Source of the DNA: Duganella lactea
GTDB lineage: Bacteria > Pseudomonadota > Gammaproteobacteria > Burkholderiales > Burkholderiaceae_D
Reading direction: 5' to 3'
Length of the DNA: 64,000 bases
Assembly: GCF_009857505.1 (NCBI RefSeq)
Contig: NZ_WWCP01000014.1
Coordinates: forward strand, 62,001-126,000
Shown here: positions 20,800 through 30,302 of the stretch, one piece after another
Numbering within the stretch: position 1 is the stretch's first letter
How the letters are laid out: each line of letters starts with the position of its first letter
The notes under the pieces: model-generated
Seen by the model: the letters and a program-made list of their open reading frames with translations, nothing else
What the model was told of the DNA's origin: nothing
Databases searched by the model: none
Program-made: the position numbers and the translations under genes

Positions 20800-21969
20800 A
20801 TGATGACTAAATTTGTACACCGCGAGGCCCGCGTCAAGGTCCTGCATATCATTGTCGGACTGAACGTCGGCGGCGCAGAAATGATGCTGCTGCGGCTGGT
20901 GACCGCCAATCCCAACACGATCGCGGAAACCGTGGTGGTGTCCTTGACCGAGCTGGGTGTGGTAGGCGCCATGTTGCGCGAGCGCGGCGTCGCGGTACAT
21001 ACGCTGGGCTTGTCGTCGGCGCGCCAAGTGCCGCTGGTCGCCGCGCGGCTGATCGCCCTCATCCGGCGCAACCGGCCGGCCATCGTCCAGACTTGGATGT
21101 ACCATGCCGACCTGTTGGGCGGAGTGGCGGCGCGGCTGGCGGGCGTCAAACGCGTGATCTGGGGCGTGCGCACCACCGATATCGGCGCCGGCCAGGGCAA
21201 TCGCCGCACTGTCGCCGTGCGCTGGCTGTGCGCGCGCCTGTCCGGTATCGTCCCCAGCGTGATCGTTTGCGCGGCCGAGGCGTCACGGCAACTGCATGTC
21301 GCGCTGGGCTACTGCGCCGCCAGAATGGAGGTCATCCCCAACGGTTTCGACCTGCAACGACTACAGCCAGGCCCGGAGAGCGACGTCAGCCTGCGGCAAG
21401 AATTGGGCTTGCCACCCGAGCAGCCGGTGGTCGGGTGCGTCGGCCGTTTCCATCCGGTCAAAGACCATGAGAATTTTGTCCACGCGGCAGGCCTGTTGCT
21501 GCAGCGGTTTCCCTCGGCACGCTTCCTGCTGGTTGGACGCGACTGCGACACCGGCAACGCCCAGTTGATGGCGTGGCTGGAGCAAGCCGGCGCGCGTGGA
21601 CGCTTCGTCTTGCTGGGCCAGCGCGACGATATTCCACGCTGCCTCGCCGCCATGGACATATTCTGTCTGAGCTCGCGCAGCGAGGGCTTTCCCAACGTGG
21701 TCGGCGAGGCCATGGCGATGCGCCGCCCGTGCGTGGTCACCGATGTCGGTGACGCCGCCTATTTGGTCGGGGGACAGGGGGTGGTGGTGCCGAAGGAAAA
21801 TGCGGCGGCGCTGGCCGCCGGCCTGGGTCAGTTGCTGAGCTTGAGCGCGGCGGAACGCGCGCAACTGGGACAGCGGGCCCATGAAAGGATCGCCGCCCAC
21901 TTTACGATCGAACGCACCCGCGAGCGCTTCGCGGGCCTGTATGCCAGGTTATCGCCGCGTATGGCCTGA
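20800..21969 (+). CDS. GT4 glycosyltransferase
   Basis: This 389-residue retaining GT-B glycosyltransferase has an N-terminal acceptor motif HIIVGLNVGGAEMMLLRL. A middle WGVRTTDIGAGQGNRRT region and the donor motif SEGFPNVVGEAMAMRRPCV with E-x7-E follow. GAGGA lies 9 nt before the ATG at 20800, which is immediately followed by a second ATG. It probably adds one residue to the lipid-linked repeat unit; the donor sugar is unknown. Confidence 0.85.
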   Translation: MMTKFVHREARVKVLHIIVGLNVGGAEMMLLRLVTANPNTIAETVVVSLTELGVVGAMLRERGVAVHTLGLSSARQVPLVAARLIALIRRNRPAIVQTWMYHADLLGGVAARLAGVKRVIWGVRTTDIGAGQGNRRTVAVRWLCARLSGIVPSVIVCAAEASRQLHVALGYCAARMEVIPNGFDLQRLQPGPESDVSLRQELGLPPEQPVVGCVGRFHPVKDHENFVHAAGLLLQRFPSARFLLVGRDCDTGNAQLMAWLEQAGARGRFVLLGQRDDIPRCLAAMDIFCLSSRSEGFPNVVGEAMAMRRPCVVTDVGDAAYLVGGQGVVVPKENAAALAAGLGQLLSLSAAERAQLGQRAHERIAAHFTIERTRERFAGLYARLSPRMA

Positions 21970-22040
21970 TCCGGCGCGGCGACAGCGCGCCAGTTTGACA
22001 ACAACTTTATGAAGCAACCAGCGATGAGGAAAATTTTTTA

Positions 22041-24008
22041 ATGTGCGGATTTTCAGGCTATTTGGGTGGACGTTTCTCGTCGGGCGTCGAGGGCGCCAAG
22101 GCACAGTTGCTGCGGATGAACAACGCGATCGCGCATCGCGGTCCGGATTCGGACGGCTACTGGGTGGATCCCGAAGCGGGCATCGCCCTCGGTCATCGGC
22201 GCCTGGCGGTGGTCGAACTGTCGGCCGCCGGCGCCCAGCCGATGCGATCGGCGGACGGCCGCTTTTGCCTCGCGTTCAACGGCGAAATATACAACCACCT
22301 GGCGTTGCGCGCCGAGCTCGAACGCAGCGGTGCGGCGCCCACGTGGCGCGGCCACTCCGACACCGAAACGCTGCTGGCCGGCTTCGACGCCTGGGGCGTG
22401 CAGCGCATGGTCGAACGCTGCATCGGCATGTTCGCCTTCGCCCTGTGGGACCGCCAGTCGCGCGCCCTGACCCTGGGACGCGACCGTCTGGGCGAAAAAC
22501 CGCTGTACTATGGCTGGCAAGGCCGGGGCGACGGCGAGGTGTTTCTATTCGGCTCCGACCTGAGCGCATTGAGGGCGCACGCGGATTTTTCCGCGGAAGT
22601 CGACCGCGGCGCCCTGTGCGGCTTGTTGCGCCACAATTACATCGGCGCGCCCCACTCCATCTATCAGAATATTCACAAGCTGGCGCCGGGCACCTTGCTG
22701 TCGATCTCGCTGGAGCAACGGCAAGCCCAGGTGACATCGTACTGGTCGGCGGCGCTGGCCGCGACCGCTGGCAACGCCCAGCCCTTCGCCGGCAGTGCGG
22801 AACAGGCGACTGATGCGCTGGAGGCGCTGCTGATGGACGCGATCGGCCAGCAGATGATGGCCGACGTGCCACTGGGTGCGTTCCTGTCCGGCGGCATCGA
22901 CTCGTCCACCGTCGTGGCGCTGATGCAGGCGCAGGCCAGTCGACCGGTCAAGACCTTCACGATCGGTTTCAATGAGCAGGGCTACAATGAGGCGGTGCAT
23001 GCCAAGGCGGTGGCGCAGCATCTCGGCACCGATCACACCGAACTGTATGTGACGGCGCAGCAGGCGCTGGACGTGATTCCCAAACTGCCGCGACTGTACT
23101 CAGAACCCTTCGCTGACTCATCGCAGATCCCGACCTATCTGGTCTCGGCGATCGCCCGGCAACAAGTGACCGTGGCCCTGTCGGGCGACGCTGGCGACGA
23201 GCTGTTCTGTGGCTATCACCGGTACGCCATGGTCGATCAATTCTGGAAAAAGATGTCGGCGCTGCCGCTGCCGCTGCGCCAGGCCGCCGCCCGCAGCATT
23301 GTCGCCTTGCCTGCGCCGGCCTGGAACCGCGTGCTGGCGCCATTGCAGCGCCTGGCGCCACGCCTGCGCGGCGTCAACGCCGGCGACAAGCTGCACAAAG
23401 GCGCAGCGATCCTCGCCTCGCGCAGCGCCGACGATCTGTATCGCAACATGGTATCGCATTGGCACGATCCGGCAAGCGTGGTGATCGGCGGCGCCGAACA
23501 CCCTTCCGTGTTGCTTGGCGCGCGGCCCTCGCTCACCGGACTGGACAACAAACAACGGATGATGGCGCTCGATACCCTGAGCTATCTGCCCGATGATATC
23601 CTGACCAAGGTCGACCGCGCCAGCATGGGCGTTTCGCTGGAAAGCCGGGTCCCGTTCCTCGACCATCGCGTGGTGGAGTTCGCCTGGACCATCCCGCAAT
23701 CGATGAAGCTGCGCGACGGGCAATCGAAGTGGCTGCTGCGTCAGGTCCTGTACCGCCATGTGCCTCGCAGCCTGATCGAACGTCCCAAAATGGGCTTTGG
23801 CGTCCCGATCGATGTTTGGCTGCGCGGGCCGCTGCGGGACTGGGCCGAAGCCTTGCTGGACGAGTCGCGATTGCGGCGGGAAGGCTATTTCCATGTGGCG
23901 CCCATTCGGCAGCGCTGGGCTGAGCACCTGTCCGGTCGACGCAACTGGCAGGGGCACCTGTGGGACATTCTGATGTTCCAGGCCTGGCTTGAGGAAAACC
24001 GGCGCTGA
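22041..24008 (+). CDS. Asparagine-synthase-like amidotransferase, copy 1
   Basis: The 655-residue protein has a class II glutaminase domain (Cys2 in MCGFSGYLGG, then GHRRLAVVELS and FNGEIYNHLALR). The C-terminal synthetase domain has the PP-loop FLSGGIDSSTVVAL at about 281-294. Free-standing AsnB makes asparagine, but in polysaccharide loci such enzymes are proposed to amidate uronic acids, for example in Francisella O-antigen clusters. Beside tviB and tviC, amidation of a GalNAcA residue is the most economical reading. It is followed by a closely similar second copy. Confidence 0.9.
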   Translation: MCGFSGYLGGRFSSGVEGAKAQLLRMNNAIAHRGPDSDGYWVDPEAGIALGHRRLAVVELSAAGAQPMRSADGRFCLAFNGEIYNHLALRAELERSGAAPTWRGHSDTETLLAGFDAWGVQRMVERCIGMFAFALWDRQSRALTLGRDRLGEKPLYYGWQGRGDGEVFLFGSDLSALRAHADFSAEVDRGALCGLLRHNYIGAPHSIYQNIHKLAPGTLLSISLEQRQAQVTSYWSAALAATAGNAQPFAGSAEQATDALEALLMDAIGQQMMADVPLGAFLSGGIDSSTVVALMQAQASRPVKTFTIGFNEQGYNEAVHAKAVAQHLGTDHTELYVTAQQALDVIPKLPRLYSEPFADSSQIPTYLVSAIARQQVTVALSGDAGDELFCGYHRYAMVDQFWKKMSALPLPLRQAAARSIVALPAPAWNRVLAPLQRLAPRLRGVNAGDKLHKGAAILASRSADDLYRNMVSHWHDPASVVIGGAEHPSVLLGARPSLTGLDNKQRMMALDTLSYLPDDILTKVDRASMGVSLESRVPFLDHRVVEFAWTIPQSMKLRDGQSKWLLRQVLYRHVPRSLIERPKMGFGVPIDVWLRGPLRDWAEALLDESRLRREGYFHVAPIRQRWAEHLSGRRNWQGHLWDILMFQAWLEENRR

Positions 24009-24109
24009 CCGCCAAGCGCGACGCCGCCGCAACAACCAACGGCCCCGAAGGACGGGGCTGAATTGACGCAGCCACGCGGTCTGGCTGTATCCTGGAGAGA
24101 ATGAGTACT

Positions 24110-26083
24110 ATGTGTGGTTTAACCGGCTACTGGCCTGCAATACAGAAGCATCCGGATGACGCCGCATTGGCCATCGCCGACGCGATGGCCAATGCGATAC
24201 GGCACCGCGGGCCCGACGACCAAGGCAGCTGGATCAGCCCGGCAGGCCTGTGTCTGGCGCACCGCCGCCTCGCCATCATGGACCTGAGCGCCGCAGGCCA
24301 CCAGCCCATGTGCTCGCACGAGGGCCGTTACACCATCGTCTACAATGGCGAGATCTACAACTACCAACAGTTGCGCGATGAACTGGCGGGCGATCAGCGC
24401 ATCGACTGGCGCGGCCATTCGGACACCGAAGTCTTGTTGCAGGCGATCGCGCGCTGGGGGGTGGTGCCCACCCTGTCGCGGCTGAACGGCATGTTTGCGC
24501 TGGCCATTTGGGACGCCGGCGAACAGGCGCTGTACCTGGCGCGCGATCGCTTCGGTGAAAAGCCGCTGTACTACGGTTACGCCGGCGACACCTTCGTGTT
24601 CGGTTCAGAACTTAAGGCCTTGTATGCCCACCCGGACTGGCAAGGCGAGCTCGACGATGATGCCGTCAGCGACTTCCTGCGCTTGTGCTACATCCCCGCG
24701 CCACGCAGCATCTTCCGCAATGTCCGCAAGCTCATGCCCGGCAGTCTGCTGCGGCTGAGCAGGGCCGAGGTGACGGCCGGCAGCTGGCCAGCGCCCGCCT
24801 GCTATTGGTCGGCGGCGGCGGTAGCGCAAGCCGGGCTGGCCACCCCGGCCCGGGGCTCCGAGGCCGACTTGATCAATGAAACCGAGCGGCAATTACAGGC
24901 CGCCGTCGGCGCCCGCATGATGGCCGACGTGCCGCTCGGCGCCTTCCTCTCCGGCGGCATCGACTCGTCGCTGGTGGTGGCGATGATGCGCTCGCAATCG
25001 GCGCGCCCGATTCAAACCTTCTCGATCGGCTTCTACGACCACCAGTACAACGAGGCGCCCAGCGCGGCCGCCATCGCGCGCCACCTCGGCACCGAGCACA
25101 CCGAACTGTACGTCAACGACCGGGAGGCGCTCGACGTGGTGCCCTTGCTGCCCGCCATGTACGATGAGCCGTTCGCCGACTCCTCGCAGATCCCGACCTA
25201 TCTGGTGTCGAAGATGGCGCGCCGACACGTGACGGTGGCGCTGTCGGGCGACGGCGGGGACGAGCTGTTTGGCGGCTACAACCGCCACACCTGGGCGCCG
25301 CGCGTGTGGGACATGACGCACCGTTGTCCGCACGCTCTGCGCGAGAAGGTGGCCAAGCTGCTGCGCAGCCGCACCAGCGCGCAGATCGACACCGTCTTCG
25401 CCGGCGCCCAGCGTTTTTTGCCGCAGCGCTGGCACATCCGCATCCCCGGCGACAAGCTGCACAAGCTGGCCGGCATCATGGGCGCGGCCGATCCACAGAC
25501 GCTATACGCCGATCTGGTCTCAGCCACCCGCCAGCCGGCACACTATCTGCAAAGCGGCGCCACCGGCACCCCCAACAGCACGCTGTTCCCGCCGCAGGCA
25601 GGGATGTCCATGGCACAATGGATCATGCTGTGCGACACGCAAAACTATATGCCGAACGACATCCTCGCCAAGGTTGACCGCGCCAGCATGGCGGTCAGCC
25701 TGGAGGCGCGCGTGCCCTTCCTCGACGCCAACCTGTACGCATGGGCCTGGCGTTTGCCGATGGAGACCAAGATCCGCAACGGCGACGGCAAATGGATACT
25801 GAAGCAGCTCCTGCACCGGCATGTGCCGCGCGAGATCGTCGACCGGCCCAAGGCGGGTTTCGGCATCCCAATCGATCAGCTGTTGCGCGGTCCCTTGCGC
25901 TCCTGGGTCGAAGAGTCGCTGACGATGGCGCGCCTAACAAAACATGGGGTGTTGCGTCCGTGCGCCGTGCAAGATCTGGTGGCGGAGCATATGCGGGGGC
26001 ACGCCAATAATGCCTTTTTGCTGTGGAACGTCTTGATGCTCACCAGTTGGATTGAACACTTTAAAGAGATGATTATTTTATGA
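24110..26083 (+). CDS. Asparagine-synthase-like amidotransferase, copy 2
   Basis: This 657-residue paralogue of the preceding gene has the same two domains: the glutaminase MCGLTGYW with GHRRLAIMDLS-like and YNGEIYNYQQLR motifs, and the PP-loop FLSGGIDSSLVVAM. I start at 24110, not the in-frame ATG at 24101, because class II glutaminases need Cys directly after the processed Met. The two copies share long identical motifs but differ throughout, so they look like an old duplication with separated specificity rather than a recent repeat. The likely role is amidation of sugar acids. Confidence 0.9.
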   Translation: MCGLTGYWPAIQKHPDDAALAIADAMANAIRHRGPDDQGSWISPAGLCLAHRRLAIMDLSAAGHQPMCSHEGRYTIVYNGEIYNYQQLRDELAGDQRIDWRGHSDTEVLLQAIARWGVVPTLSRLNGMFALAIWDAGEQALYLARDRFGEKPLYYGYAGDTFVFGSELKALYAHPDWQGELDDDAVSDFLRLCYIPAPRSIFRNVRKLMPGSLLRLSRAEVTAGSWPAPACYWSAAAVAQAGLATPARGSEADLINETERQLQAAVGARMMADVPLGAFLSGGIDSSLVVAMMRSQSARPIQTFSIGFYDHQYNEAPSAAAIARHLGTEHTELYVNDREALDVVPLLPAMYDEPFADSSQIPTYLVSKMARRHVTVALSGDGGDELFGGYNRHTWAPRVWDMTHRCPHALREKVAKLLRSRTSAQIDTVFAGAQRFLPQRWHIRIPGDKLHKLAGIMGAADPQTLYADLVSATRQPAHYLQSGATGTPNSTLFPPQAGMSMAQWIMLCDTQNYMPNDILAKVDRASMAVSLEARVPFLDANLYAWAWRLPMETKIRNGDGKWILKQLLHRHVPREIVDRPKAGFGIPIDQLLRGPLRSWVEESLTMARLTKHGVLRPCAVQDLVAEHMRGHANNAFLLWNVLMLTSWIEHFKEMIIL

Positions 26084-26108
26084 CCCTAACTACTGCATGG
26101 GCGAGACC

Positions 26109-27239
26109 ATGAAGGTGCTGGTCTTGGCCAGCCTGGCCGAATCGCTGGCGAATTTTCGCGGCAAGCTGTTGCTGGCGCTGACGCAGAGCGGCGCCGAGGT
26201 GCACGCAGCCGCGCCGGCGCTGTCGGCCGACGCCACCGCCAGCGCGGCCATGGCGCGCATCGGTGTGCGCTGTCACGACATACCACTGGCGCGTACCGGC
26301 CTCAACCCGTGGCGCGACGGCGCCACCGTGCTGGCCTTGTACCGTCGTTTGCGCCAGGTCCGCCCTACCCACTTCCTGGCCTACACCATCAAGCCGGTGA
26401 TCTACGGCATCGTCGCGGCGTGGCTGGCCGGCGTGCCGCAGCGCACCGCGCTGATCACGGGCCTCGGCTATGCATTCAACGCCGAGGCGCGCGGCCTGCG
26501 CGGTTTGCTCCAACGACTGCTGCGGCTGATGTACCGTTTCGCGCTGGCGCGCGCCACACGGGTGATCTTTCAGAATCCCGATGATCGCGCGCTGTTCATC
26601 CAGCTCGACCTGGTCGCGCCGGAGAAGACCGTGGTGGTCAACGGCTCCGGCATTCCGCTGGAAGACTTCCCGCAGCAGCCGCTGCCGCCGCAGGGCCCGT
26701 GCCACTTCCTGTTGATCGCCCGACTGCTCGGCGACAAGGGCATCCACGAATACATCGCCGCCGCGCGCCTGGTCAAGCAGCGCCACCCAGACCGCGCGGT
26801 GTTTCACCTGGTCGGCTGGATCGACTCCAACCCGGCCGCCATCAAGCAAAGTGATCTGGATAGTTGGATCGCCGAGGGGCTGATCCAGTTCCACGGCAAA
26901 CTCAGCAATGTGCGACCGCCGCTGACCGCCTGCCACGTGTACGTGCTGCCGTCCTACCGCGAAGGCACGCCCCGCACCGTGCTGGAAGCCATGGCCACCG
27001 GCCGCGCCGTCATCACCACCAACGCCCCCGGCTGCCGCGAGACCGTCACCGACGGCGACAACGGTTATCTGGTGCCGGTGGCCGACGCCGACGCGCTGGC
27101 GGCGGCAATGCTGCGCTTCCTCGACCAGCCGGCGCTGATTGCGGCCATGGGCCAACGCGGGCGCGATATCGCCGCCGACAAATACGATGTGCACAAAGTC
27201 AATGCACACATGCTGCACCACATGGGAGTAACCCGATGA
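26109..27239 (+). CDS. GT4 glycosyltransferase, PglA type
   Basis: This 376-residue enzyme begins MKVLVLASLAESLANFRGKLL, the N-terminus expected of PglA-type transferases that add a second sugar to lipid-linked diNAcBac. Internal hallmarks are YTIKPVIYG, ITGLGYAF, FQNPDDRALF, VNGSGIPLEDF and the donor loop YREGTPRTVLEAMATGR. The ATG at 26109 is preferred over 26097 because it matches this conserved start. Its stop overlaps the next ATG by 4 nt. The order PglA-PglC-PglD-PglE here matches the relative order of these genes in the Campylobacter pgl locus. Confidence 0.9.
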   Translation: MKVLVLASLAESLANFRGKLLLALTQSGAEVHAAAPALSADATASAAMARIGVRCHDIPLARTGLNPWRDGATVLALYRRLRQVRPTHFLAYTIKPVIYGIVAAWLAGVPQRTALITGLGYAFNAEARGLRGLLQRLLRLMYRFALARATRVIFQNPDDRALFIQLDLVAPEKTVVVNGSGIPLEDFPQQPLPPQGPCHFLLIARLLGDKGIHEYIAAARLVKQRHPDRAVFHLVGWIDSNPAAIKQSDLDSWIAEGLIQFHGKLSNVRPPLTACHVYVLPSYREGTPRTVLEAMATGRAVITTNAPGCRETVTDGDNGYLVPVADADALAAAMLRFLDQPALIAAMGQRGRDIAADKYDVHKVNAHMLHHMGVTR

Positions 27240-27826
27240 AACGCCTGTTCGATATGCTCGCCTCGGGCCTGGCACTGTTGCTGCTGTCGCCCGTTATCAT
27301 AGTCACCGCGCTGCTGATCCGTTATAAGCTCGGTGGTCCGGTGTTGTTCCGCCAGATGCGACCCGGCCTGCACGGTCGGCCATTCCAGATGGTCAAGTTC
27401 CGCAGCATGCGTGACGCCGTCGACGCCGACGGCCAGCCGCTGCCGGATGAAGACCGCCTGCCGCCGTTCGGCAAGCTGTTACGCTCGACCAGCCTGGACG
27501 AGCTGCCCGGCCTGTGGAATGTCTTCATCGGTGACATGAGTCTGGTCGGCCCGCGGCCGCTGCTGATGGAATACCTGCCGCTGTACAACGCCGAACAGCA
27601 ACGCCGCCACGAGGTCCGTCCCGGTATCACCGGCTGGGCCCAGGTCAATGGCCGCAACGCCTTGGCCTGGGAAGACAAGTTCCGCCTCGATGTCTGGTAT
27701 GTCGATCATCAGTCGTTCTGGTTGGACCTGCGCATCCTGCTGCGCACGGTGAAAAAAGTACTTATACGAGACGGCATCGCCGCCGACGGACAGGCCACGA
27801 TGCACAAATTTAAAGGAAGCAAATGA
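27236..27826 (+). CDS. Monotopic phosphoglycosyl transferase, PglC type
   Basis: This 196-residue initiating transferase would move the sugar phosphate from a UDP-sugar to undecaprenyl phosphate. One re-entrant hydrophobic helix spans about 5-27. The substrate loop QMRPGLHGRPFQMVKFRSM follows. The catalytic Asp-Glu dyad is in STSLDELPGLWNV, and GPRPLLMEYLPLY and RHEVRPGITGWAQVNGR are further hallmarks. Small size and genes on either side point to a diacetamidobacillosamine-type substrate. The ATG overlaps the PglA-type stop (ATGA). Confidence 0.93.
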   Translation: MKRLFDMLASGLALLLLSPVIIVTALLIRYKLGGPVLFRQMRPGLHGRPFQMVKFRSMRDAVDADGQPLPDEDRLPPFGKLLRSTSLDELPGLWNVFIGDMSLVGPRPLLMEYLPLYNAEQQRRHEVRPGITGWAQVNGRNALAWEDKFRLDVWYVDHQSFWLDLRILLRTVKKVLIRDGIAADGQATMHKFKGSK

Positions 27827-28476
27827 TGACAACAACCTCCCCCGCCCTCATCATCATCGGCGCCAGCGGCTTCGGACTGGAAGTGCACTTCCTCGCCGAA
27901 CGCCTCGGCAGGCGCGTCAAAGGATTTCTGGATGATAACGCCAATCTGGCGGGCGCCACCGTACTGGGGGCGCCGGTGCTGGGCAAGATTGAATCTTGGA
28001 CCGCTCATCCCGAGTGCGAATTCGTGGTCGCCATCGGCAATCCCCGCATCCGCCGCAAAGTGGTCGCGCAAATGGGCGCGCTGGGGACACCGGCGTTCGC
28101 AACCTTGATCGATCCGGCGGCGCTGCTCGATCAGCGCCTGGTGGCGTTAGGTCAAGGCTCGATCATTTGCGCCGGCGCGATGTTCACCACCCAGATCACC
28201 CTGGGGCAACACTGCATCGTCAATCTCAATGCAACCATCGGCCACGAGGCGACGTTGGGCGACTTTGTCACGATCGCGCCACTGGCGGCAATTTCAGGCT
28301 GTGTGCGGCTAGCCGACCTGGTCGAAGTCGGCACCAGCGCCTGCGTCCGCCAGGGCGTCACGATGGGACCGGGCTCCATGCTCGGCATGGGTGGCGTGTT
28401 GACCAAGGACGCCGAAGCAAACACCTTACTGATCGGAAACCCGGCGCGCATGCTGCGCCAGTTGCCTCCTCTTTGA
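27823..28476 (+). CDS. PglD/NeuD-type sugar N-acetyltransferase
   Basis: The 217-residue protein has an N-terminal Rossmann-like sugar-nucleotide domain (IIGASGFGLEVHFLAERLG, 10-28). A C-terminal left-handed beta-helix of hexapeptide repeats follows (for example CIVNLNATIGHEATLGDFVTIA split over several turns). PglD acetylates the 4-amino group of the UDP-amino sugar made by PglE. The start overlaps the PglC-type stop by 4 nt; a second ATG follows directly. Confidence 0.9.
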   Translation: MMTTTSPALIIIGASGFGLEVHFLAERLGRRVKGFLDDNANLAGATVLGAPVLGKIESWTAHPECEFVVAIGNPRIRRKVVAQMGALGTPAFATLIDPAALLDQRLVALGQGSIICAGAMFTTQITLGQHCIVNLNATIGHEATLGDFVTIAPLAAISGCVRLADLVEVGTSACVRQGVTMGPGSMLGMGGVLTKDAEANTLLIGNPARMLRQLPPL

Positions 28477-28489
28477 ACTGAATATCACC

Positions 28490-29668
28490 ATGCTCAACAC
28501 CAAATTCGCCCCCTGGCCCAGCTTCACCGAAGAAGAAGCCGACGCCGTCAAAAACGTCATCCTGTCCAACAAGGTCAACTATTGGACCGGCACCGAATGC
28601 CGCGAATTCGAGAAGGAATTCGCCGCCTGGACCGGTGCGGAACATGCCATCGCGCTGTCCAACGGCACGCTGGCGCTGGACGTGGCACTGAAGGCGCTGG
28701 GCATCGGCCCCGGCGACGACGTAATCGTCACGCCGCGCACTTTCATCGCCTCGATCAGCTGTGTGGTAACCTGCGGCGCGACGCCGGTATTCGCCGACAT
28801 CGACCGTGACAGCCAGAACCTCAGCGCCGCCACCATCGCCAAGGCGCTGACGCCCAACACCAAAGCCATCATCTGCGTGCACTTGGCTGGCCTGCCGTGC
28901 GATATGGACCCGATCATGGCGCTGGCCAAGCAGCACGGCCTCTACGTCATCGAAGACTGCGCCCAGGCGCACGGCGCCCGCTATAAGGGTCGCATGGTCG
29001 GGACCATCGGCGACATCGGTGCCTGGTCGTTTTGCCAAGACAAGATCATGACCACCGGTGGTGAAGGCGGCATGGTCACCACCAATCGCCGCGACCTGTG
29101 GTCGACCATGTGGTCGTACAAAGACCACGGCAAATCGTGGGAAGCGGTGTACGAGCGCCAGCACGCTTCGGGTTTCCGCTGGCTGCACGAATCCTTCGGC
29201 ACCAACTGGCGCATGCTGGAAATGCAGGCTGTGATTGGCCGCATCCAGCTGCGCCGGATGACCGAGTGGACCGCTCAGCGCACCGCCCACGCTGAAGCCA
29301 TCGCGGCGACATGCCGTCGCCATGCGGCACTGCGCGTACCGGCGGTGCCGGCCGACACCGTGCACGCCTATTACCGCTTCTATGCCTTTGTCGAGCCGCA
29401 ACATCTGGCCGACGGCTGGAGCCGCGACCGTATCGTGCACGAGATTACCGCGCTGAGCGTGCCCTGCTTCCAGGGCAGCTGCTCCGAGGTCTATCTGGAA
29501 AAGGCGTTCGACCACACCGGCTATCGTCCTACCGAGCGGCTACCCGTGGCGCGGGAGTTGGGCGAGACCAGCCTGATGTTCCTGGTGCATCCGACCCTCG
29601 GCGCAGCCGACATAGAGCAAACCCAGACGGCGATCGACAAGGTACTTACGATGGCAAGCAAGCCTTGA
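28490..29668 (+). CDS. DegT-family sugar aminotransferase, PglE type
   Basis: This 392-residue PLP enzyme would add the 4-amino group to the UDP-4-keto-6-deoxy sugar made by the PglF-type dehydratase. The motifs are GTECREFEKEFAAWTGAEHA (N-terminal), VIEDCAQAHGARYKG (cofactor Asp) and SFCQDKIMTTGGEGGM, whose Lys forms the PLP imine. It lies 13 nt after the acetyltransferase gene. It belongs to a different subgroup from the second DegT enzyme at 34870-36051. Confidence 0.9.
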   Translation: MLNTKFAPWPSFTEEEADAVKNVILSNKVNYWTGTECREFEKEFAAWTGAEHAIALSNGTLALDVALKALGIGPGDDVIVTPRTFIASISCVVTCGATPVFADIDRDSQNLSAATIAKALTPNTKAIICVHLAGLPCDMDPIMALAKQHGLYVIEDCAQAHGARYKGRMVGTIGDIGAWSFCQDKIMTTGGEGGMVTTNRRDLWSTMWSYKDHGKSWEAVYERQHASGFRWLHESFGTNWRMLEMQAVIGRIQLRRMTEWTAQRTAHAEAIAATCRRHAALRVPAVPADTVHAYYRFYAFVEPQHLADGWSRDRIVHEITALSVPCFQGSCSEVYLEKAFDHTGYRPTERLPVARELGETSLMFLVHPTLGAADIEQTQTAIDKVLTMASKP

Positions 29669-29684
29669 GTGCCGGCAGACGCGG

Positions 29685-30290
29685 ATGATGTCCTGGAACG
29701 CCGCCGTCCAACTCGGCAACACGTCTATCATGCTGCCCGTCACGGCATCGATCACCGCGTGGTTGCTGCTGGCGAGGCAATGGCGTTTAGCGCTCTGGTG
29801 GTGCGTGCTGTTCGGCACCGGACTGGGCATCGTCATCGCCACCAAGATGCTATATATCGGCGCGATGGCCGTTGGCCAGGCATCCGACTACAAGGGCGCC
29901 AGTGGCCATGCCATGTTGACCAGCGCTGTTACCCCGGTCGCCATCGCGCTGCTGCTACATTCATGTCGCAGCCGTGTACGGCAAGCGGGACTGGCCGTCA
30001 GCGCCTTGTTATGCTGCTGCATGACAGCCTGCCTGGTCGCGTTGAAATTTCACACACTACAAGAAGCGCTGCACGGACTGGCGCTGGGCGCAACGGTCAG
30101 CATAGGATTCCTGTGGCGGATGCGGCGCCATACCATGCCGGCCATCCATACTTGGCAAATATCAGCGGTATTTCTGGTCGTGGTCATGGTAGGCTACGCC
30201 AAACCAGCCCAACTTGAGCGGCTCATGAACGATTTCGCGCCGCACATGTTTCGTTACACGAGACTGCTCCCCCCCGCCACCTTATACTGA
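29685..30290 (+). CDS. PAP2-family membrane phosphatase
   Basis: This 201-residue polytopic protein has about five hydrophobic segments. The phosphatase motif C2 is seen as YKGASGHAML and a reduced C3 as FHTLQEALHG, with His-x3-Glu in place of His-x3-Asp. PAP2 enzymes in such loci could recycle undecaprenyl pyrophosphate released during polymerisation. The altered C3 acid and lack of a clear C1 K-x6-R-P motif mean activity should not be taken for granted. It lies 16 nt after the aminotransferase gene. Confidence 0.72.
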   Translation: MMSWNAAVQLGNTSIMLPVTASITAWLLLARQWRLALWWCVLFGTGLGIVIATKMLYIGAMAVGQASDYKGASGHAMLTSAVTPVAIALLLHSCRSRVRQAGLAVSALLCCCMTACLVALKFHTLQEALHGLALGATVSIGFLWRMRRHTMPAIHTWQISAVFLVVVMVGYAKPAQLERLMNDFAPHMFRYTRLLPPATLY

Positions 30291-30302
30291 GACGAATTTT
30301 TC

